From contig NC_084763.1 of NCBI RefSeq assembly GCF_028858725.1, positions 6,758,001-6,822,000 on the forward strand: a stretch of DNA of 64,000 nt, in the 5' to 3' direction. Every line of letters begins with the position of its first letter. Within the stretch, counting starts at the first letter, position 1. A program made the translations under genes and the position numbers. The stretch is from Colius striatus (taxonomy: Eukaryota; Chordata; Aves; Coliiformes; Coliidae). This document shows, one piece after another, positions 1-11,400 of this stretch. The notes beneath the pieces are model-generated. The model was not told the origin of the DNA. It did no database searches and saw nothing but the letters and a program-made list of their open reading frames with translations.

Positions 1-2920
1 CTAACAATACAAAAAACACCACCAAACTTGGGAAGGCAAAGCTTTTCATAGCCAAGGAAAGATTTCTACAGAAGAAAGAGCTGGAGGAACTCTCTCCAGA
101 GCACAGATGCTGTTTCCCAATTCTCTGTTTGATACACTGATGACCTAAAGCAAAATCAATCCCATTTCCCAAAACCCCCAAACCAGACACAGTTACATTC
201 TGAGCACTGTTTATGTTGACAATGAGGCAATTAATAACTTGCACCAGAAAAACCTCACCCCCAGCCAAAACCACTCTTGTGCTGTTTTAACCTCTACTTC
301 CCCAAACCTCAGTACTTCCTCCTGGTGTGACATGTGTGCTCAGGAGCCAGAGGCACAGCCCCAGGCAAGGTGCATTGACAAAACCTTCATCTGAAGAGGT
401 GAAACCCGTCTCCTCAAATATCCACCCCCTATTCTTCAGAACATCCGTGGCAGCGATGGCAGTTCAGGAGGCCACCTCCTGCCAGCCAGACTCAATGCAT
501 GCTTTCCTCTCATGTTTTTCAGAGAAGAAATCCTTTCCCCTGCCCCTGTGAGCACAGCTGTTCCTTTCACAGGTGTGTGGGAAATACACCTGGCTGAAAC
601 ATCCAGTCTGAGCCCAGCGAGGCTGAAGGCCCTGCTAGACCTGACTTGCTGTCACACTCCCAGATCCTTTTCTCTAGCATTGTGCTCATTTCCTCATATT
701 GAAGATTCACTGTTGTTACAAGAGATGGCTCAAAATGCTTTACCCCATTGCAGCCACCGAGCAGAAAACATCTGCACGTTTCCATCTGTCACACCAGGCA
801 GTTTTCAGCACCAAAATATGTGCAAGCAGGTGGAGAACAGCAGCAAGGCCAGCCGGATAAGCTGTTCTTTAGCAAAAAAAAAGTCAGCTGTAGCCCACAT
901 TAGACAGCAGGAGGTCACATCAGGGGCTCTGTGCGTGAAGCATGGTGTGAACCGAGACAAAATCTTAATATTCCAATTCCTGAGACGTTTCATAACATCT
1001 CCGGCCATCTGTCCTTTGGTAAGATCTTGTGGTAAGTGCAGCGAGGGCAAACAATGCTTGATGCAACAAGGGTTAGCATGCTCTGGCCCAAAACCTCTCT
1101 AGCTCCTAAACTGCACAAAGTCAACTCCAAGGTAGCTCCAGTCACTGAGGCCACCTGTCCTGTTCAGTGCACATGGCAGAGGCTCAATCTTCTTCTTTAG
1201 TGATGCTATGCTCAAACCAAGTTAAACAGCCACCATTGCGTCTCTGAAGGAAAATCAGGCCTGTGAGCTGGGAAGTCTGGCCAATTCCTTCCTCCAAATT
1301 AAAGGGCAGAAAACCACCAGGCAAGAAGCTGAAGGCAGTAACACAATTAGGAGCTGTTAGCACAAGTCTCCAGGCTGCATGAAGGACGAGTAACTTAGAA
1401 AACATCCTCTTTGTGCACGTTCCCTTTTCAAGTTGTTCCTTACTTAGACCAGACTTTTAAATACATTTGTGGATGACAACACAGAAGCAAATTCAGGCCC
1501 CACGGGCCACGTGAAGGAGCCACACAGGACATAGGATTAATAAATGCATTTTCATTGTTCAAAGCTGGGAAGCAACCTCACTTACCCTCACCCTGTGCAA
1601 AGGAGCAGCCCTGTGGTGTCCCAGCCCCAGGGAGCAGGTGGCTTTCAGGTTCCCCTGCAAAGGCTTTAGGAGGCAGAGGCGAAGCTCTAGGATTTTGCTA
1701 GTGTGGCCACCACCCCAAGTGACCAGAGGTAACTTCTTCAGAAGGTGAGCTGACCTCAGGGCAAAGAGTAAACCTTTAGCTCCCACCTCCCAGCAGGCAC
1801 TTGGGAGGCTGTCCAGTGCCCATGGGATCAAGGTGCTTGTGCAAACCTGTGGCAGCTGCTCCTTTGCTGAGTGAGAGGCAGCCAAGCATGAAGGGTGTGA
1901 GCAACACAAAGCATTTGGGCCTGAGACTCCTCAGTGCCTTCTCTTTCTCAGAAGATGCAGCCAAAGCATAGTGCTGTCTTGGCTGTGTGAAATGAAGCAA
2001 GCAGGCTTTATAAACTACTCCTGAGCTTCATTTCAGTTTGTGTGTAACTCTGCCCTGACAGGGGTCAGGACACTGCACTGCCAAGTCACCCATTCAGTGC
2101 TAGAGCTCACTGGAAGCACATGCCACAGCTGTAAGTGTGGGTTCCCATCTCAGCCAGAACTGAAACCTGCATTATTTCAGAGCAATTTCTATGCTTACCT
2201 CCTTTTTGTCACAAGCTATCACTTCTTTTCCTGAAACACAATGCAATCCTCCCTGACTTTGGAGTTCCCCACAGCACCAAAAAGCCAAGCCCTGCTGCAA
2301 GCTGTTGTGGTAGCACCAACCACTCCATGTGAACAAAGAGAAGTTTGCAGAAGGAGGTTTTAAAGATCAGCTGATGTGGAGTGAAAATCTAAGACACATG
2401 GGAGAGCTTGTCTGCTTTAGGTGAGCCTCAGCAGGTCATTCACCTTCAAACTCTCTTCCATGAGATATCAAACAGCTCAGTTCTCCATCCACAGCTGTTG
2501 TCTCTTCCCACCAATGTCTTTTGTTTTAGCAAAAGATACTACCTTTTGCTGCAGGTAAAGTCTGGCTGATAAGGGCTCTTTTCTCAGCCTGTAGAGGACA
2601 TTGGCCAGCATACAAAACTGAGCCTTGACTATAGGGAATAAATTAATAGGGATGGATCATGACAGTAACTAATTGCAGCTTTTGGAGGAACTTTGGGGCA
2701 GCCCCTCCATGAAGAGGCACTTACCAGGGGCTTCTCAGCTGAAGTAAATTGGTAGCATTTTCCATTAATAGAGCTTTTCTGATTCCTAGCAGCTCACAAA
2801 CTGTTCACATTCTTCTGTTTTTCTGTTAGGGAACAATAAAATTGGGAAGCTGAGTCACTTCAATCATATATAAGTCAAAAGTAATTCTGTAGAAAAGAAT
2901 GAAGCAAAAACTTGCTTTAG
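1..2920. other. Intergenic DNA, no gene recognised
   Basis: Open frames here are short, overlap on both strands and mostly begin with GTG or TTG. None resembles a known protein and none is bounded by a convincing pair of splice sites that I could find. I see no recognisable repeat until the CR1 tail that begins near 2921. A diverged repeat or a distal exon could be missed by eye. Confidence 0.5.
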
Positions 2921-2986
2921 CAGGGGGTTGGACTGGATGATCTCTAGAGATCCCTTCCAACCCCTGCCCTTCTGTGATTCTGTGAT
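2921..2986 (+). repeat. CR1 LINE, 3' tail only
   Basis: The stretch has the typical avian CR1 3' end: a GGGGGTTGGACTGGATGATC core, then CCCTTCCAACCCC and a terminal TTCTGTGATTCTGTGAT tail. Only about 65 bases are present, so this is a strongly 5'-truncated insertion, which is the usual state of CR1 copies. It is non-coding. Confidence 0.85.
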
Positions 2987-3500
2987 AAAACCAGACAAAA
3001 GCAGTGCCCATGGAATTAGAAATATTTACCATTCTCTAAAAACATGAAGTGTATGAGCCAGTAGCACTGTACCTCCCTGGACTGCAGTTTCTTAGAACAC
3101 ATGCATGTTGTAGGAGACCCCCTAAGATCCAGCAAGTTTATTAGGGCATCTGCTATGATAGCTGTCCTGATTGGAGACAAACCTCCCTGCCCATGCCCTT
3201 CAGCAGCAGCGCTGCCCTGCTCCAATCTGGCTTAAGGACGTGAGGTGTGCACCCATTTGAGGAAGTTTTTCTCCATATTTGTAGATTTTATGAATCCTTT
3301 TTAGAGCTGGAGAAAATAAAAAGGCTTGTGAGGCAAGAGATTTTGCCATAGGACCAGCTGATTTGATGAGAGCTTCTGGCAGGTCTTGGCTGACCTGGCT
3401 CAGCAGAGGGGAGAAGGGTGCAGGCTGCCTGCAGTGGTGCAAGTTAGCAATAGGTGGCACGCTTGAATAGGGCTAACCCCCACCTTCCCCTGAACAGCCC

Positions 3501-3590
3501 GAGAAATCAGAGAAACGTTTAGGCTGGAAAGACCTTTAAGATCATTGAGTCCAACCGTTAACTTAGCACTGATCAGTCCACCACGTTTGA
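3501..3590 (-). repeat. CR1 LINE 3' fragment, reverse orientation
   Basis: Read on the + strand, the stretch shows the reverse complement of a CR1 3' end: an AATCAGAGAAACGTTTAGGC start, GGAAAGACCTTTAAGATCAT and then GAGTCCAACCGTTAAC. It resembles an older avian CR1 subfamily in which this segment reads 'pairs of ccaaccgttaac'. The boundary on the 3590 side is uncertain because the sequence drifts away from the consensus. Confidence 0.7.
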
Positions 3591-4974
3591 TGCAGTACTC
3601 AAGCTCCTCTCCACTCTGAAGCTTCATCACAGCAGCCTGGGACTGGCTGCTTTCCTGCTTCATCACCTCCTCCTCCATGCTGCCTTCAAAGTGCCTGTCT
3701 GGGCTGTTACTGGGACCCATGGTCTGCCCCAGGCAGCTGAGTGTCTCCTGGAAAGCCCATGAGAGGCTCTCAGCACTGGCTGCATCTTCTGGTTCAGTTT
3801 GGGAAGCCAAATGAAACCTCAGCAGCAACGGGGTATTTTCAGATACACTTGAAACGAAAACGTTTGGGGTTTGCTCTTAGTGCAAAAGTAAGAGAAACAC
3901 CCAACTATGCAGGACCAAAATGTTTCACAGGGGAAGGCAGAAGGACATACTAATTACCTGGTGGTTTTCTCTTTTTTTTGAGGCCCAAACCTCATTTTAA
4001 AGCCAAGCAAGAAGAAAGGCAAGCCTTGCATTTAGAAGCCAAAACCTCATGTGTTGATGTTTCATGATATTTCCCCTTCTTTTTTTTCCCCCCCTTTCTG
4101 TTTATTTTCCAGCTAAAGCTGCTTGTTAAATGTCCCCCTCTCCACTCCCCAGAAGCTGCTGGCACTGACTCAGTTGTGCACGGGGCAGCCCAGGGCAGGG
4201 CTGTGGCTGGGCAGTGGCAGATGCCGCTGACTCAAGCCAGACACTGCCCCGTTGCCTCTGCCTGCCCAGACACTGGCTCCCCTCTGGGCCACAGCTCCCT
4301 TCTTCAAGCAGGCAAAGAACACACTGGGCCCTTGGGAAATGCAAAGTGCCTTTGCTCCGTCATCTGGGCCATGCACCCTCGTGCCATAAAGCCCCAGTCT
4401 CCAGTTTGCCCTTGGGTGGGAGGAACACTGGGTTGCCCACCTGCGTCTCCTCTCAAAGCCACTTGCTCACAGTGCCACCAAAGAGAAGGAGTCTGAAATA
4501 AGAGGCACCTCCTGCTAAGGCTGATGGGCAAAAGCATTATGTTTTTGCTTGAATTTTAGATTAAAAGATAGCATGTTTTTTCATCACAGCTGCCCCACTG
4601 ACACTTTCACATTTTATCTGCTACAACCCACTTGATGTGATAAGACTATAGTTAGGTTTCAATGTTCCCTTTCTCAAAGACACTCTGATCTTTGCTCTAA
4701 CTTGGTTTCCTCTGTATATTCATGTTGTTCCTTAACACTATTGAATGTTTTTCTTCAATATCCCCAGGAGGCAGGTGAGGGAAGCACGCAAAAAACAGCA
4801 ACAAGGGATAAAACAATTTCGGCAAGCTGCAATCTTTAAGGCTTTACCTGCCAACTCCAAGCTTGGCTTTATCAGCCAAGTCCCTTGGCTGCAGTGATCC
4901 TTCTAAGATTATAAGTAAGTGACCCTGCTATATTCAACTGGAATTGGAGTGGAGGAGAGATTAGATGAACTGCT
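3591..4974. other. Intergenic DNA, no gene recognised
   Basis: Moderately GC-rich sequence with overlapping open frames on both strands between about 4126 and 4537; these are mutually antisense and lack family resemblance. A pyrimidine-rich T/C run lies near 4077-4100. I see no supported gene or named repeat. Confidence 0.45.
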
Positions 4975-5731
4975 GAAGAGTCTTACGTTTGGGAAAGAGT
5001 AACCCCATGTACCAGTACAGGTTGGGGAATGAACTCTTAGAGAGCAGTGTAGGGGAAAGTGACGTGGGGGTTTTGGTGGACAGCAGGATGAGCATGAGCC
5101 AGCAATGTGCCCTCATGGCCAAGAAGGCCAATGACATCCTGGGGTGTATTAGCAGGAGTGTAGGCAGTGGGTCCAGAGAGGTTTTCCCCCACCTCTACTC
5201 TGCCCTTATGAGACAGCACTTGGAATATTGTGTCCAGTTCTGGGCCCCTCAGTTCAAGAAGGACAGGGAGCTGCTGGAGAGAGTTCAGCGCAGGGCCACA
5301 AAGATGACAAAGTGGAACATCTCCCTTACAATGAAAGGCTGAGGGAGCTGGGGCTCTTTAGCTTGGAGGAGACTGAGGGGTGACTTCATTCATGTTTACG
5401 AATCCATAAAGGGTGGGTGTCAGGAGGATGGAGCCAGGCTGTGCTCAGTGATGGCCAATGATAGACCAAGGGGCAATGGGTACAAAGCAGAACAGAACAG
5501 GTTCCAAAGAAACAGAAGGAAAAAATTCTTGAGTGTTCAGCTGAGGAAGCACTGGAAGGGGCTGCCCAGATGGGTTGTGGAGTCTCCTTCTCTGGAGATA
5601 TTCAAATCCACCTGGACTAGTTCCTGTGTGCCCTACTCTAGGTGGTCCTGCTCTGACAGGGGGTTGGACTGGATGAGCTTTCAAGGTCCCTTCCATCCCT
5701 TAAGATTCTGTGATTCTGTAATTCTTCTATG
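4975..5731 (+). mobile_element. CR1 LINE, 3' part of ORF2 plus 3' end
   Basis: A 5'-truncated CR1 non-LTR retrotransposon of roughly 750 bases. The sequence can be followed from the segment reading 'accccatgtaccagtacagg' through 'agccagcaatgtgccctcat', 'ggccaagaaggccaatgac', 'tactctgcccttatgagaca' and 'ttctgggcccctcagttcaa', to the 3' tail with GGGGGTTGGACTGGATGAGC and a GATTCTGTGATTCTG end. It encodes the last part of the CR1 reverse-transcriptase protein. The frame from 4989 stays open to 5342 and then stops, so the copy is inactive. Its similarity to the active-type consensus suggests it is fairly young compared with the copy at 14.8 kb. Confidence 0.9.
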
Positions 5732-8414
5732 AAGCCTTCATGTCTGTGAGCCCCTGGTTACAGAACTGAGCCTCAGACCTCAGTTTGCAAAGCAGAAAAA
5801 GCACTGTTTGAGCTTTAGGTATTTCTGTTTCAATTCTTCATCTAGGATTTTATAAGACTGTCCCTGTAGGTATCTGAGCAACAGGGTACAATTTTGCTTT
5901 GTTATGTTGAAAGAACAATGTCTATTTGTTTTCAATGGTGGCAGAGGGTAAAATGACAAAATTTGCACCCTGGATTATATATTCATCCTTATGATATTTA
6001 AATGAAGTCAGAAATACAAATACAAGCAAAAAGGAAGGGGAAACTTCTGCCCACATCCACAGCAGATGGCAGGTTTGACTCTTCTGGTTTTCCTGAAGTG
6101 CTCTGCAGTTGAGTGCAGAAATCTTCTGATACCTGGCAAATGAAATATGACTAAGAGAGGTGGGAAGTGGTTTTCCTGTGTGTAGGTTGACTTTTTAAAT
6201 ATCTTTAAATAACAGCAAAGAAATGCTTTGGAGAAAACAAGTTTAAGTTCTGGGTGTATTTTCACTTTGTGTCTAAGAAAGCTTTGAGCCTGGTGAAGCA
6301 GGGACCTCTCCTAGCAAAACCAGACTTCTCAATCCCAATATAGCCGAGGCAGAGAGCAAGCAAGCCTGTAAAACTCAGGTTTACTTCTCCTGCTACAGAG
6401 AGAGAGACAAAAGTAAAGCCATACCTTGAAGAAATCACCACCACAAGAAGCCTCTGCAGCTCCTGTTTAAAGTCTCTGGGTGAGATTGTAGCAGCTTAGG
6501 ATTTGGGTCTTTTTCATGCCCTGTCAGAGGAGAGTGGATGGAGCACTTTATGTGCCAGGCTGGTCGTGGCTGACCCTTGGGCAGGTATTTCATCCCCCAG
6601 TGTGCTCACACCTCCCATACAGCTGTACATGGGTCAGGTGTCACCAAGGGCCCCACATTGTTGCTTTAGCAGAGGAGATCAGAGGCAGGAATTTGAACTG
6701 CTGCTGCAGCAAAAAAAAATGTTATGAAGCTTTGTCTGACCATACACAAAATGGGTGGTTAAGAGATGATTTAGTTAAAGCACCACAAAACCATGCAAGT
6801 GAGATTTCACTTTGATTTAAGTCTGGTTACATCTATTTCTACGTTTCTCTGTCAGCTTCAGACCTTCCTCCCATCAAGGCCAGCTCAATTAATATGAGAC
6901 ACGTTTAGATTGTGTTTGGCATAACCATTTGTATGCAAGTTTCTCTAAAACCTGCTTTTAATCTGGCTTAAACACAAAATGCCCTGCTCATCTTTTCTAG
7001 AAACTGAGTTAAAGCCTCAGCACCTGTTTCTGGAGTGGGGACTGATACATCTTTGTTTCAATGCTTCCTACACTTTTACTGAAGTCCTCATGAAACCAAG
7101 CATCAGACTTAGCTGAAATGCTGTTTCCCCATTTGTAACTCTATCTGTTTCTCCCAGGTGCCAAAGATAGCAGGGCTCGTGCCCTGCTTTGGGGACACTA
7201 CAAGGACCTGACTAAGTGTGGCTGTATTTGCAGCAATGGCTTGTTGTCAAAACTATACTTCACCTATCCCTTTTTGCTCTCCTTTTCTTCCTGGGCAGTT
7301 AAATCAAGTCAGGATTTAATCAGATTTGGGAGCAGCATTTTCATCTTTCTTCCTGAGTTTTTGACAGCAGAGGTTTCTTGCCTCTGGCCCTTGGAGAATT
7401 CCCAGGCAATGAGGCAGGCTGTCCTGCAGCACAGAGGGGTACTCTCTAAATACACCCTTTAGAGAGGGCTAGAATACACACAGTGCCTGCTATGAGGTCT
7501 CTTCTCCTGCCCCTCCTGGGATGTGTGAGGCTGGTAGTGAAGGATGGGGCCAGCTGCACCCAGAGCTCACACATTTGACCAGTCCCTTTGCTTCAGGGTG
7601 GCTCCCTACAGGGTGAAATTGTGGTGGGAAGGGGGATTAAGAAGTCTGGAAGATGACACTTAGGGTCTGGGTAGTGTCTGGGAGTTTGCCCAGACCTCTT
7701 AGAGCAAGGCTGAAGAAGGTGCTCATGAACCACTTAGCAATGTGACCCTACAGAGAGTCTCATGCCAGTTCAAAACTGTATTGCTGGGGAGCACAGAACA
7801 CATGGGATGCCTTAATTCCTGCTGGCAAGGGTTGAAGACTGGAAAATAAAAGCTGTCTTCAGCAAATCACTGTTTCCCAATGAGAACCTCAAAGTCAAAA
7901 CCTCAGGTATGAACCATTTGCCCTTTAAAACCCCTTGGGATTGCAATCAGTTCTGTGTGGGTTAAGGACAAGAATTGAATCAATGAGGCTGCCAGTTCCT
8001 CTCCTTCAGGGTAAAAGCAGCACATCCACGTGCTGGCTTCCCAATTCCCCGTGGTTCCACTCAACAGCTTTCTCTCAGGAGTACAGTCACCCCAAGAGCC
8101 CTCTGCTCACATGAAACTGAGTTGCTGTAAATGATCTGTAACAGGGATGGGAAGATGCAATGAGCCCAGAAAGATCACTGGAGCTTCTCACCTGGTGCTT
8201 TGTGCAGCCACCCTGCTCTGGTCAGAGGAGCTGTACCCACATGGCCAGTGGGAACCCCTGGGGCTCTCTCCTGCTGAGCTGCAAGAGAAAAACAGTGAAA
8301 AGGGAGATATCCATAGGAGGGAACTGGGGTCTTGCTGTGGAATTGGAGCCATCATGATGAAAAAATACATATATATTCTTAATTTTACTTTAAAACAGAA
8401 ACCTGCACCAAACA
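5732..8414. other. Intergenic DNA, no gene recognised
   Basis: No coding exon, RNA gene or named repeat could be supported. The open frames are short and do not resemble known families. Confidence 0.45.
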
Positions 8415-8474
8415 GGCAGGGGCAATCTAGGCAGGGGCAATCTGGGCAGGGACAATCTGGGCAGGGACAATCTG
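8415..8474. repeat. Minisatellite, 15-bp unit x 4
   Basis: Four head-to-tail copies of a 15-base unit, GGCAGGGGCAATCTG with small changes (third and fourth copies have GGGAC for GGGGC). Because the unit length is a multiple of three, the frame through it stays open and would read a repeated Q-G-Q-S-x pentapeptide at the end of a 111-codon frame from 8147 to 8482. I see no other evidence that this frame is translated. Confidence 0.9.
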
Positions 8475-11400
8475 GACCTTAATGCATCTTCCTCTTCCCA
8501 GTGTTTCCGTTCCAAGCTTAGCTCTGGCCCTCTCCTTCCCACAAACTGTTTCGTAACCTCTACTCCTTGTTGCACTGTGTGCTGCAACACAAGCAGCCCT
8601 GTGAGACAGTTGGGGTGGGGAGGTCTAATGCGTGACAGTGAACATTCAGGGTAGATAAGGTGAGTTTTAGAGGCAGGATCTCAGGCCAGGAGCTATAGAT
8701 CCAAATACAGCTCATTTACACAAATACAGAAAACCACCTTTGTTGGCTGTCAGGAAGGCTCTCCAAAAAAAAACAATGCTACAGTACAGCCTTGTGGTAG
8801 GTGCCCTAGGCTGGCCCATCTCTTCCTCCTCAATTAAGTCTGGACAGTGGAAATGGGATCGGAGCTGGAGCTCCTCATTCTTCTGCTGTTCTTTGGGGCT
8901 GCAGCTGCACCCTGGATGGAGCCATGAGCTGAAACTATCCCCAGAAGGCAAAGCTCCTGCAAAAACATCCTTAACTCATCTCTTCCTGAGATACATCAGC
9001 TTTTTAACATTCTCTTGGGGGAACAAGCATGTCTTAAGGGTGCCTCACAAATACCACTGCAGAATGAGCAGCCGAGAGTGAGGTGCAAGGCCAGGAGACA
9101 AAGACCCTAGTCCAAGGCTTACAGGAGGTGTTTGGCTTGCTCCCAGGATTGGTTACACTCTTGGTTACCACAGCCTAGCTGAGGTCTCTTGTCCTCTGCT
9201 GGGCATTAACTATAGGCAGGTCTGATCTTCACAGTACTTTGTCTACATGGCTTTGGAGATCTACAAGGCAATGGCAGAAAGCACACACATCTTTTCTGGA
9301 AGGACATGGAGTAGCAGTTCAAGGGCATATGAGAAGGAGCTGATGAGCTGGTAGCAGAGGAGAAGGTGTGCAGGAGTCCTGGCAGCAGCTCTGCAGACCA
9401 GGCAGCTATGCAGCTGCGATGCCAAAATTGGAAGCCGGGGCACGTAGTCAAATAGGCTTTGCACAAAGGGGAACTGGATGATCTGGGGCCAGGTCCTGCA
9501 CTTGCTTTACAGCACACCAGCTCCACGCTCAGCTGGTGACACTGGCAGCGGAGCTTGGTTCCTTGGGTCTGCACCATGCAGCAGATGAGGAAGAAGTGCT
9601 GGACCACCTCATGGCAAAAAAGAAGAAAGATCAGCTCAAGCGTGGCCAAGGCTAAACACTGCAAGATGCTTGCCCTGATCACCTGCTTTGTGTTTGCCTC
9701 TCAGTGCCATGCAGCCCATCCTGCTCTGCCCTGGTTGTCCATGGCCTCCATGGATCTTCTCTCGCTGTGCCCTGAGCTTGCACTCCTGCTGCTTCACTCT
9801 TTTTACCCAGGTTCATTGCTCATCTCAGGTCTTTGCCTGTTGTCTACAATTTGTGGCTGATGTGCTGCGCTGGATGATAGAAAAGAGGAGCTAAGCTCCC
9901 TTTGACTCCTCTGCTGAACTGTGTCAATGAAGGCAGCCAAGCAGCTGTATGCATGCAAAGCTCCCTCTGCCCACTGGCAATGGGATGGCTGGGGAACGGC
10001 CGCATTCACTGGGCCATCACCCTCTGCTGTGGAGACATCCCTTGCTGGGAGGCTGTGGGCAGCAGGGGCATCTCTGGGCTGTCCTCTGAGCTCCAGGATG
10101 GATGCCATCAGCACATGCTGTCTGCATCTCTCCTCCTGCTGTTTTTCTTGGGCCACCTGCATGGCCCCTGCCATCCTTCACTCACGGCTGCCACTGATGT
10201 CCTGTGGTGGTCCCTGCCATCCTGTGGCAGTCTCTGCTGTCCCTTGGTCCCTACCTCCAGGCATTTTGACAAACTAGGGGTTGGTGCTGGCTTCTAGGGA
10301 GAGAAGGACTGAGGTCTGAGGCCTGTGTCAGCCCAGGACTTAGGTGTGCATCTCTCACAGCTGGAGGTGCTTTGGCCATTGAGACAGAGTTTGGTTGGGG
10401 CTAGCTCTGGTGATGTGAAAAGCCTGCCCAGGGGAGTAGGGGGAACACGGGGCAAGAGGCTGTGCAAGGCAAAGAAGCACCTAATGGGTGGGTTGTCTGG
10501 CCTGGGAGGTCACGCAGTGTTTCTTGATGCAGGGTTGTTGCAACATGGAGCATTTTATCCACCTGTGGATGCTCTAGGACCCCATCTCACGCTTAGAGGC
10601 AGAGAGGCTGGCTGACAGCTGCAGCAGTCAGCGAGACAACAGCCCTCATACAGTGAAACATCCAGAGCTACTCTCTCCAGAAAATTGGACTATATGTGAC
10701 TCTTTGGTGAGGGGGAGGGACCCTTGATGCCCAAAGGCAAGCAGTGCTATCCTCACGCCAGCCTGCCATCTGTGCATCCCTGTAGCCCCAGGAGCAGCAG
10801 CTGCCGTCCCAGACGGCAGCACTGAAAGCTGCTCCCTCCCGGGATTCTGCACAGTGTGCTGCCGGCTAAGGAGGAGAAGGAGGCTGAAGCAGAGCTGAGT
10901 TGGGAGGTAGGTAATGCTCACAGGCACAGGAATTTGTTTTACCTACCCAGTGCTGAGGGAACCTTGCCCAGACCCTGGCATTTTGTTACAAGGGGACTGA
11001 CTGCTGCTGGTACTTTCTCTTTAGGACAGTCTGTTGTTTTCCTTCTCGTGCTTGCCTGTTGTTTTTTGGACTCCATGAAGCCTAATTGCTGCTGCACATC
11101 TCCTCACAGCTGTGTTTGCACTGTCTTGGAAGCTGCTGCTTCAAAAGTTGGTTGTTCCTTCCCCTAGGGCTGATCCCTCTATTTTTGCAGCCACAGCTGT
11201 GGGTGACAGTGACCCAGCGCATCTGTCAGCTCTGCGGTGCTTCTTACCTTTGATGATCCCATCCCTAGCGCCTGGACTGGGGATGAGAGAGGATTTGAAA
11301 GGCAGGGATGGAGGGAGGATCTTTTCAGCTCAAGTGCTGCATGTTAACACTTTGGTGATGGCCAGAGGGCTGCTGCTTTCTTACCATGCTGGAAAACTCA

